Below are positions 19,500 through 25,188 of a DNA stretch of 64,000 nt, piece after piece (positions within the stretch are counted from its first letter, which is position 1; every line of letters begins with the position of its first letter). Source of the stretch: a virus; the IMG/VR virus record IMGVR_UViG_3300025098_000012, positions 1 to 64,000 of that record; one strand, given 5' to 3'. The notes below the pieces were generated by a model, which saw only the letters and a list, made by a program, of their open reading frames with translations, had not been told where the DNA came from and made no database searches. The position numbers and the translations under genes were made by a program.

Positions 19500-19544
19500 C
19501 GCTCTGAGAGCGTATAGGCTATCGCTTACCACCATCGTAAGCGA
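19499..19544. terminator. Convergent hairpins at gene junction
   Basis: Two hairpins lie where a rightward and a leftward gene converge. ACGCTC/GAGCGT at 19499-19513 has a 3-nt loop. TCGCTTAC/GTAAGCGA at 19522-19544 has a 7-nt loop and overlaps the nuclease 3' end. Neither has a clear U-run, so terminator function is only a suggestion. Confidence 0.3.
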
Positions 19545-19890
19545 CAGCATGACCCATACGGATCATCTCATCATTAAGAGACTCACCTAGCTCATTCATG
19601 TCCTCTTCATAAGCCCATAGGACACCGAGCCATCGACCAAACTTACCTTTTTTAACGGTATGAACGACAACCGTTTTACCCTCGATGCGAGATTTAAGGT
19701 ACTCTTTGGCTTCATATCCTCTAGCCTTTTCATCTAGGTCTTTGGTTCTGATCTCTGGTGTGTTGATCCCCACCATACGAACCTTGACTCTCGCAAAGTG
19801 TTTCATGCCTTGATCTATCATGAGGGTGACGGTATCTCCGTCATATACTGATAAAACTTCTGCTTTGTAGTGATATAAATTAAGCGACAT
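19519..19890 (-). CDS. Staphylococcal-nuclease-like (SNase/thermonuclease) protein (123 aa)
   Basis: Shows the SNase OB-fold signature: DGDT at residues 17-20, VRMVGINTPE at 37-46 with the expected Arg and Glu, and GKFGRWLG at 82-89 supplying the second active-site Arg. These are the Asp/Arg/Glu/Arg positions used by the family to cut DNA or RNA with calcium. The length matches a minimal SNase domain. No signal peptide is present, so it acts in the cytoplasm or is packaged. The start has a clear AGGAGG site. It lies at the end of a leftward run with RVASRY-tagged genes. Possible roles are host DNA breakdown or nucleotide salvage. Confidence 0.85.
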   Translation of the reverse strand: MSLNLYHYKAEVLSVYDGDTVTLMIDQGMKHFARVKVRMVGINTPEIRTKDLDEKARGYEAKEYLKSRIEGKTVVVHTVKKGKFGRWLGVLWAYEEDMNELGESLNDEMIRMGHAVAYDGGKR

Positions 19891-19899
19891 ATATTCCTC

Positions 19900-20268
19900 C
19901 TACGGTCTTAAGCCTAAATCTAACAGGGTCTTGTAAACGACTTTATTGACTTCTTTAAGGTCATCAGTCTTTTTAATGACCCGACCATTGACCTCTACGA
20001 TTAAGTTTTTGTAGTCATATCCAGATCCACTGCTAGTGAAACCACTGATAGAAATCTTAGTCTTTGAGGCTTCAACTTTGATAACCTTCTCTCCCTTTCG
20101 GTCGAGGACACTAGTTACTTTGTGTTGCCCTTTCTTGAACATCCACTGTAGCTGTTTCTCAAATCGGCTGAGATCTTGCCACCCAATGTGGTTACTTAGT
20201 AGTCCAAAGAGCTTTGCTTCCATGTACCTAGAAGCGACTCTTTTACTAGAATTTTGATTACTCATCAT
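19900..20268 (-). CDS. Small protein with N-terminal RVASRYM tag (122 aa)
   Basis: After a short Asn/Ser leader the protein reads KRVASRYMEAK, the tag that recurs in three other otherwise unrelated proteins here. The remainder is a small alpha/beta domain (KISISGFTSSGSGYDYKNLI near the middle) that I cannot assign. Its ATGATG start overlaps the end of the holin-like gene (20258-20268), so the two are translationally coupled. Either of the two adjacent ATG codons could be used. No membrane segment or catalytic motif was seen. Confidence 0.75.
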   Translation of the reverse strand: MMSNQNSSKRVASRYMEAKLFGLLSNHIGWQDLSRFEKQLQWMFKKGQHKVTSVLDRKGEKVIKVEASKTKISISGFTSSGSGYDYKNLIVEVNGRVIKKTDDLKEVNKVVYKTLLDLGLRP

Positions 20269-20818
20269 CTGCCTCTTTCTTAGGTTCGGGTGTATCTTCT
20301 ACACCTAGTGATTTCTTGACCTTTGCTTTGAACATCTTGATTACGAACGCATTGATTGCACCAGCACAAGCACCCATATACACATCAATCATCATAAATG
20401 GCTTTGATAAGGTATAGGCGATCCCTGCTCCTGTTAGGACTGCAAAGAGTCTTATTACAGCGTCTGATTTCTCATTGCAGGTTTTGAAGATGAAAGGCTT
20501 AATGATCTGAGTCAGAGCGAGACTCAAGATAGCCGCTACCACTACAAGATAAGCATGACCTACAAAGACATCTTGCATCGTTGGTCTAGTTTCTGATTTC
20601 AAATCAATCGACTCTGCTATGTGTTTACAGGAAACACCACTTTCAGTGATCTCACATTCTTGGTTTTCTGATCCACACAGAAGTTCATTCCCCTCGATGA
20701 TTTCGCAGAGGTCAGCTCCTTCTTCCCCTTTACTACAGAGGATTGTATGAAGATCAACGAACTGACAGTTATCTGGTAGATTAACTAGTGGCTCACTTAT
20801 TGGGATATACTTTTCCAT
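20258..20818 (-). CDS. Holin-like membrane protein with Cys-rich N-terminal domain (186 aa)
   Basis: Three hydrophobic segments are visible at about residues 89-110, 121-138 and 142-163, followed by a basic and then acidic cytoplasmic-type tail (PEPKKEADDE). This arrangement and size are compatible with a class I holin or related small membrane pore. Before the first segment are three cysteine pairs spaced C-x9-C, C-x9-C and C-x8-C (C18/C28, C38/C48, C55/C64). They look like three tandem disulphide-closed hairpins, which would suit a periplasmic N-terminus. The gene follows an 8-bp hairpin that covers its Shine-Dalgarno. An antiholin or an unrelated membrane protein cannot be excluded. Confidence 0.6.
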   Translation of the reverse strand: MEKYIPISEPLVNLPDNCQFVDLHTILCSKGEEGADLCEIIEGNELLCGSENQECEITESGVSCKHIAESIDLKSETRPTMQDVFVGHAYLVVVAAILSLALTQIIKPFIFKTCNEKSDAVIRLFAVLTGAGIAYTLSKPFMMIDVYMGACAGAINAFVIKMFKAKVKKSLGVEDTPEPKKEADDE

Positions 20819-20825
20819 GTTTTTA

Positions 20826-20854
20826 CCTCGCTTCGATTTTTCAATAAAGCGAGG
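20826..20854 (-). promoter_or_regulatory. Hairpin sequestering the ribosome site of the holin-like gene
   Basis: CCTCGCTT (20826-20833) and AAGCGAGG (20847-20854) are exact reverse complements with a 13-nt loop, just upstream of the ATG at 20818. On the leftward mRNA the start-proximal arm contains GCGAGG, the only Shine-Dalgarno-like sequence for the gene. Folding would therefore limit translation. Confidence 0.5.
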
Positions 20855-20878
20855 CGATAAAGAAACTATTAAGCTCTC

Positions 20879-21412
20879 TTACAAATGAGGGGTTCTGTCT
20901 ATTACGATGACATCACCCTCTGAGTGATACTTTTTAGCGAATGACTTCCATACCCTTAGAGCCTTATCAGAGGTAGACTTTTTGTGGCAGTAGTTAGGCA
21001 TGAACAGCAAAGGCAACCTACCATGTTTAAGGAACACTTCTTTGACCACCTCAACATACATTTGAACTCCACACCTCTGGCCTTGTAGGTCTGGGTGGAG
21101 ATAAGAATTGACAACCTCTACAACAAGAACCACAGGTTCATCTTTACTGCTATCATATCGAAACATCTCGTCCTCAAACCAATACTCTTCGGATAACTTT
21201 TCAATGTCATCTGCACAAGCAAAGTGTCCTCTACCCATCTCCTCAAGAGTGTAAGTGCCTACATGGGCTTCACAGTGTCCTCTGTATTCACCATCGACTC
21301 TTAACTCAACACTAACTTTACCACCATCGCTAGACACAACTTCGATAGTGATGTTGCCCTTTTGGTATTTAGCTTTCATGTAGCGACTAGCGACTCTTTG
21401 ATAAGGCTTCAT
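20879..21412 (-). CDS. RVASRY-tagged GNAT-like acetyltransferase (177 aa)
   Basis: Begins MKPYQRVASRYMKAK, the shared tag. The C-terminal half looks like a GNAT fold: a strand (VVLVVEVVNSYLHPDL) leads into LQGQRCGVQMYVEVV at ~109-122, corresponding to the acetyl-CoA pyrophosphate-binding loop (Q/R-x-x-G-x-G/A type). Further on, SDKALRVWKSFAKKY resembles the family's last helix. The second Gly of the loop is not canonical, so activity is unproven. The start overlaps the preceding gene's stop (ATGA). The substrate is unknown. If the tag directs virion packaging, this could be an injected modifier. Confidence 0.65.
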   Translation of the reverse strand: MKPYQRVASRYMKAKYQKGNITIEVVSSDGGKVSVELRVDGEYRGHCEAHVGTYTLEEMGRGHFACADDIEKLSEEYWFEDEMFRYDSSKDEPVVLVVEVVNSYLHPDLQGQRCGVQMYVEVVKEVFLKHGRLPLLFMPNYCHKKSTSDKALRVWKSFAKKYHSEGDVIVIDRTPHL

Positions 21413-22314
21413 ACTGGTTGTCCCTGTTCGTTTACTAAACCTTTAGTGTAGAGGGCATATAACTGTATGCCAACAGCAGGAACTAAGATAGCGTTCCAAC
21501 CGATTGATAGAGACTTAGCGAGCCAACCACCAGGTATGCCTGGGAATAAAAGACTTACGATAAATCCAATCCCACTTTCGGGTAGACTTTCAAGTAAGTC
21601 CGTCCACGAGATCATGCCTAGAAATCCTTTTATCAAGTCTGAGATCTTCCAACTGATCTCTGTAACATTGATCCATATGACCCAATAGAGATATGCTTTA
21701 GCAGGCATCGTAATGAGCTTCAGCAAAGGGTGCTTCTCTAAAAAGTTATCTATCCATTCCGACATATTTTTTGCTCTGCCGACCACAGGTGTGATCGTCT
21801 TTGACAACCATTTACCTAGTTCACCTGTCTTTCCTCCATGCTTTTCAAGTACGCTTTCAATAATGGAAGTGAAGGTAGGAGCGTTAGATGCGTATAGGAA
21901 CAGAAAGTGAATGATCTTACTGTCTTTCTTCATCTTCTTCTTTAGATTACCCCACCATCTCGCACCCTCGTCTAAGAGGTTTTGAAACTTCTTCGATAGT
22001 TCAAAGTAGAGCTTTGCAGGGTTCGTTGATGTGATCCCTAAAACCTCTTTGAACTTTTCCCAAAGTTTAGGAGCTTTTTGAAACGCTTGGTACAGCTCTC
22101 TTAGCTTCTTACCTAGACCTTTGATGATCGCTGTTTTGTTGTGAGCTTGTCGGAGCATACCCTCGCCAAACACGCTCAATACTCGGACATCTATCTCACG
22201 AGTGATTGTGCTTGAGACTCTAGTGTTGGGGCTGTTTTGGATCGCCCACATTGACGCTCTTAATGAAACATTTCTATGGTAATGTCGAGTAGCGACTCTC
22301 TGATATGGCTTCAT
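21409..22314 (-). CDS. RVATR-tagged protein with hydrophobic C-terminal helices (301 aa)
   Basis: Starts MKPYQRVATRHYHRN, a close variant of the RVASRY tag on the neighbouring gene; the identical MKPYQRVA suggests a recently copied leader. Residues ~70-200 are basic amphipathic helices. Hydrophobic stretches follow at about 205-225 (AYLYWVIWINVTEISW), 245-265 (GIGFIVSLLFPGIPGGW) and 272-290, which could be membrane-associated. No family was recognised. AAAGGAG precedes the start, and the stop overlaps the GNAT-like gene. A virion-internal or membrane-interacting protein is possible. Confidence 0.7.
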   Translation of the reverse strand: MKPYQRVATRHYHRNVSLRASMWAIQNSPNTRVSSTITREIDVRVLSVFGEGMLRQAHNKTAIIKGLGKKLRELYQAFQKAPKLWEKFKEVLGITSTNPAKLYFELSKKFQNLLDEGARWWGNLKKKMKKDSKIIHFLFLYASNAPTFTSIIESVLEKHGGKTGELGKWLSKTITPVVGRAKNMSEWIDNFLEKHPLLKLITMPAKAYLYWVIWINVTEISWKISDLIKGFLGMISWTDLLESLPESGIGFIVSLLFPGIPGGWLAKSLSIGWNAILVPAVGIQLYALYTKGLVNEQGQPV

Positions 22315-22348
22315 ATTTATACTCCTTTAATAAGTACAATAGGATGCT

Positions 22349-22356
22349 CATAAATA
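22349..22356 (+). promoter_or_regulatory. Late-promoter-like CATAAATA before the Nudix gene
   Basis: CATAAATA lies 21 nt upstream of the Nudix start, followed by the Shine-Dalgarno GAAAGGAG. It differs from the T4 late consensus TATAAATA at one base. Similar elements precede other rightward units at 18508, 25112 and 49568. Confidence 0.35.
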
Positions 22357-22377
22357 AGTTATTGAAAGGAGTCGGTC

Positions 22378-22752
22378 ATGGGAGCAGGTGTAATGCTATT
22401 ATGTGGAAACAAAACCCTCATAATGAAGAGGGACCACTACAAACACGATAAATGGTCGGGTTATTGGAACTTTCCAGGAGGTCAAGGAGAGCCAAATGAA
22501 ACGACCTATCAGACAGCTCTAAGAGAGACTGAAGAAGAGACAGGCATCACACCCGATCAATATAAAGTTGTAGATCATGTAGAGGACAAGATTTACACGA
22601 TGTATGTCGGGGTGTGTAAGGAAGAGATCGTACCTGTTTTAGATCACGAGCATACGGAGTGGGAGTGGATAGTCATCTCTAAGATACCTAGTATGACTCG
22701 TGAGATGCACCCCAAAGATTGGCGAGGGTTTAAGAAGTATTATCGGCTTTAG
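22378..22752 (+). CDS. Nudix hydrolase (124 aa)
   Basis: A complete Nudix box is visible at residues 35-57, G-x5-E-x7-RETEEETGI, with the metal-binding Glu residues in place (REx2EE). A typical flanking strand (WNFPGGQGEPNE) precedes it. Nudix enzymes hydrolyse nucleoside diphosphates linked to another group; in phages they commonly clean modified nucleotides or cap-like ends. The length is that of a minimal domain. It is a single rightward gene set between leftward genes, with its own Shine-Dalgarno, and converges with the spanin-like gene with a 3-bp gap. The substrate cannot be read from sequence. Confidence 0.9.
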   Translation: MGAGVMLLCGNKTLIMKRDHYKHDKWSGYWNFPGGQGEPNETTYQTALRETEEETGITPDQYKVVDHVEDKIYTMYVGVCKEEIVPVLDHEHTEWEWIVISKIPSMTREMHPKDWRGFKKYYRL

Positions 22753-22755
22753 AAA

Positions 22756-23853
22756 TCACCAGACTTGAAAGTGAACACCTAAAGACCAAGTGTTCGACCC
22801 ATCAGTTCCGTAAACCCAACCAATACCAGGAGCGATGTTGAGGTTTTTACCCATGATGTAAGGATGCCATGTACCCATCAATCCTAGATACTGATTGGAC
22901 TCGGTTAGAGAAAAGTTAGCACCTAAACGATACTGACCTTTAACAAAGTTGACGAAACTCCCCCCTATAGATAGCCCAAACTCCCCCCCTTGATAAGTTG
23001 ACCCTACAAGTAAGCTCGGCTCGAACATCTTTAGCGTTAACCCTAAACCACCTGCGGGTACTTGGGGTATATAGATGAGTTGAGGATCAAGATTGGGATC
23101 ACCAGAATACATTTCGGACTCAAGACCCTCTATATTAATAAACTTTCCTTGATCATCAAAGTACCCACCATAAATGTGTATGCCTTGGTTCTGTACAGCA
23201 CCACTACCTAAACGAGATTGGTCTTCGCCATAACTAATCGCTACTACTTTAAACGCTAAGTTGAAGTCTACACCCGAACCTTCACCAGTCCAAAGATTTC
23301 TACTTGTAAACGAGTAAACAGGTTTACCATGTAAACGGAAAGGTGATTCCCATGTAAACTTGAAAGGTTGACACCTTTCGTCTGTTCGGTTCTCACACCA
23401 CTGTTGATCTTGTGTACTTACACCTCTCCAATCTTGAGGTGGTGGGGTTGTGGGTTTTTCTCTGTCTGTGAAGTCTCCGATGCGTGTTACACCTGCTTCT
23501 ACCCTTGACTCCATACGAACAAATCTTCGACTAATCGCATTGATTTTCGCTCCTGTCTCAGAGGTGTATCTGTCTATAGCCTGTTGTGTTCTTTGATCAA
23601 GACCACTAATGATTTCTGACGCTCTTTGTTCAAGCGTAGCTCGATCAACCATCTGAGACTGCACAGTTCCTAGTTTGGTATTTATCGCCGCAATTTTCGT
23701 AGCGTTATCATTAAGAACTCCATTTAGCTGATCTTGGATCGTAGCGTCCATCTGTTGCATTTTGTAGACAGACCAAGCGTTGCCCCCTACAGAAACCAAG
23801 AACAGGCTCAATAGAGCGTAAATACCATATTTTAGGTTCGCCAACTCAACCAT
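22756..23853 (-). CDS. Membrane-anchored coiled-coil protein with outer-membrane-type beta domain (365 aa), spanin-like candidate
   Basis: Residues ~9-30 (YGIYALLSLFLVSVGGNAW) form a single N-terminal membrane anchor. Residues ~33-125 are Gln/Ala-rich and helical with heptad character. A Pro-rich linker (TPPPQDW) follows. Residues ~150-365 alternate polar and hydrophobic positions with many Gly and aromatic residues, and end in SLGVHFQVW, the aromatic-terminated strand typical of outer-membrane beta-barrels. A protein linking inner membrane, periplasm and outer membrane would suit a unimolecular spanin or host-surface modifier. Two Cys (in CENRTDERC) could form a disulphide. Lysis function is inferred from architecture and the nearby holin-like gene. 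Confidence 0.6.
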   Translation of the reverse strand: MVELANLKYGIYALLSLFLVSVGGNAWSVYKMQQMDATIQDQLNGVLNDNATKIAAINTKLGTVQSQMVDRATLEQRASEIISGLDQRTQQAIDRYTSETGAKINAISRRFVRMESRVEAGVTRIGDFTDREKPTTPPPQDWRGVSTQDQQWCENRTDERCQPFKFTWESPFRLHGKPVYSFTSRNLWTGEGSGVDFNLAFKVVAISYGEDQSRLGSGAVQNQGIHIYGGYFDDQGKFINIEGLESEMYSGDPNLDPQLIYIPQVPAGGLGLTLKMFEPSLLVGSTYQGGEFGLSIGGSFVNFVKGQYRLGANFSLTESNQYLGLMGTWHPYIMGKNLNIAPGIGWVYGTDGSNTWSLGVHFQVW

Positions 23854-23858
23854 AGTAA

Positions 23859-23881
23859 ATCTCCTTCGTTTAGATGGAGAT
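23859..23881 (-). promoter_or_regulatory. Short hairpin over the Shine-Dalgarno of the spanin-like gene
   Basis: On the leftward transcript, ATCTCC pairs with GGAGAT (positions 23859-23864 and 23876-23881) across an 11-nt loop, and the GGAGAT arm is the ribosome site. The 6-bp stem is weak but repeats the arrangement seen before the holin-like gene. Confidence 0.3.
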
Positions 23882-23894
23882 ACTATACCATGTC

Positions 23895-24221
23895 TTAATG
23901 AGCAAACACTCGTAGAACTGTTGTCCCCTCAATAAGATAGAGTCCACCTAGTCGTAGATTTTGTGTAGTACGCTGAAGGCTGTGAACCATATCTTTGAAG
24001 GTATTCATCTCTTTTGGGTCTACTTTTAGTACAATAAAACCACCATCGTGAATACCATCGTATGCAGACATAGTGGTCTTTTCCACAGAGATGAGATGAG
24101 GGTATGTGTGATCTTCAATGTAGTCTTGAGCATGGAGTCCAAGCTCGTTGAGTTTTTCTTCAAAAGAAGCGTCCTGCATCGTGTTTACTTTTCTCGATCT
24201 ACTCTCAAAGCGATTTATCAT
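23895..24221 (-). CDS. Small hypothetical protein (108 aa)
   Basis: I prefer the ATG at 24221, which has AGGG five bases upstream; a GTG at 24227 is in frame and possible. The product is a small alpha/beta protein with an acidic centre and a strand-rich end (LGGLYLIEGTTVLRVFAH). I do not recognise a family. It lies 7 bp after the stop of the preceding 63-aa gene in a run of four short leftward genes that starts at the divergent region beside the DNA polymerase. Such placement is typical of early phage genes. Function unknown. Confidence 0.6.
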   Translation of the reverse strand: MINRFESRSRKVNTMQDASFEEKLNELGLHAQDYIEDHTYPHLISVEKTTMSAYDGIHDGGFIVLKVDPKEMNTFKDMVHSLQRTTQNLRLGGLYLIEGTTVLRVFAH

Positions 24222-24228
24222 AGACACC

Positions 24229-24420
24229 CTATTCTTTATCTTCTACGACAATGATCTCTCGTGTCGTCTTACCTGTGTTGTAGTCGATGTTCTCTCGAAC
24301 CCGAAAGACAGGTTCGGGGGCAGGCTGTGGTGGTCGGCTGTAGTAGCGAACTTCATTTCGCCACCGACCACCAACTTCGACCCATACAGTCTCTCCATTT
24401 TCCATTCGTTTGTAAGGCAT
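24229..24420 (-). CDS. Small basic/aromatic hypothetical protein (63 aa)
   Basis: The ATG at 24420 is chosen because AAGGAG lies seven bases upstream; an ATG two codons earlier is too close to that site. The protein reads MPYKRMENGETVWVEVGGRW and continues with a Pro-rich stretch and a charged C-terminus (EIIVVEDKE). It is rich in Arg, Trp and Tyr, so a small nucleic-acid-binding or protein-binding domain is conceivable. No family was recognised. It sits in the short-gene leftward cluster. Confidence 0.6.
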   Translation of the reverse strand: MPYKRMENGETVWVEVGGRWRNEVRYYSRPPQPAPEPVFRVRENIDYNTGKTTREIIVVEDKE

Positions 24421-24434
24421 ATTCATTCTCCTTT

Positions 24435-24662
24435 TTAGATTGTTTTGATAACTTCCCACCAGCCTGGACCACATTGTTCGGTACGCTGTAGGACTAAGGT
24501 TTGTGAGCCAAGAGGTTCAAGGTATTCACGATGTGTTTTGTCATATCCATCGCCACCTTTGGAGCGTAAGAGAGCGTCTGCTGAACAGACAAGCATCTCG
24601 TTAAGCCCAAAGTATTTAGCTCCGAATAATCCACACTGATCGACATCTGTGTAGATCTGCAT
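24435..24662 (-). CDS. Small hypothetical protein (75 aa)
   Basis: The start at ATG 24662 has AGGTGG six bases upstream; a GTG three codons earlier is also in frame. The sequence contains three cysteines and a short aromatic C-terminus (CGPGWWEVIKTI). The segment KTHREYLEPLGSQTLVL could form a strand pair. No conserved family was recognised. It lies 14 bp before the next small gene in the same leftward run, which suggests joint early expression. Function unknown. Confidence 0.55.
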   Translation of the reverse strand: MQIYTDVDQCGLFGAKYFGLNEMLVCSADALLRSKGGDGYDKTHREYLEPLGSQTLVLQRTEQCGPGWWEVIKTI

Positions 24663-24674
24663 ACTCGCCACCTG

Positions 24675-25067
24675 TCAATGCTGAAGCATTGAGAGGGGGA
24701 TCTGCTGGATCACTTGGAAGATACACTCTTTAAAGTGTTCGACTACGAACTCTGTGTCGTTTCGTGAACTTGCTGAGGGCTGTATGATGACCACCACATC
24801 ACCGTCAGAGAGGCTGACATTACCACCGACACACTCGCTCTTGGTCAGACCTTGAGCGAGAGCCACAGTAGACTCATGGCGAGGGTTGATAGCGTTGGAG
24901 AAGGTTATGTTCGACCCCATTTCAGCGAGACTGACGATAGCCTTAGCTTGGTCAACATCAATGTTGACTTTGTGGCATAGAGCTTCATCAATTAGCATCC
25001 GATTGCTGAAAGCCGAGCTGAGGATGATTCGTGATGTAGGTGCTTTGAAGATGTTTGCGATTGTCAT
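24675..25067 (-). CDS. DUF1874/STIV-B116-like small protein (130 aa)
   Basis: AAAGGAG precedes the ATG. The order of elements matches the DUF1874 family as I remember it: an opening strand and Ser/Asn turn (IILSSAFSNRML), a helix with conserved Ala (DVDQAKAIVSLAEMGSNI), a His/Thr/Ala turn (NPRHESTVALAQGLT) and a final strand pair (GNVSLSDGDVVVIIQP). These proteins occur in archaeal viruses, phages and plasmids; a DNA-binding role has been proposed for the archaeal example. The match is by eye only. The gene is first in a leftward run that diverges from the DNA polymerase gene. Confidence 0.6.
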   Translation of the reverse strand: MTIANIFKAPTSRIILSSAFSNRMLIDEALCHKVNIDVDQAKAIVSLAEMGSNITFSNAINPRHESTVALAQGLTKSECVGGNVSLSDGDVVVIIQPSASSRNDTEFVVEHFKECIFQVIQQIPLSMLQH

Positions 25068-25111
25068 GTGGTTCTCCTTTCAAGAGAGAGATTGTGTTGA
25101 TGACATAAAGG

Positions 25112-25150
25112 TATAAATAAGGGGTTACGCTTTGCCTTTTCTCATATAAT
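25112..25150 (+). promoter_or_regulatory. Promoter candidates upstream of DNA polymerase
   Basis: The 121-bp divergent gap holds TATAAATA (25112-25119), overlapping a copy of the 15-nt repeat (TAAATAAGGGGTTAC, 25114-25128, one mismatch to the other copies). A sigma70-like TATAAT follows at 25145-25150. GGGTTA lies 17 bp before the TATAAT box but is a poor -35 match. Which element is used cannot be settled from sequence. Confidence 0.4.
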
Positions 25151-25188
25151 AAGAGGATGCAAGCTGTACTTATAAGGAGGTGCGACAT

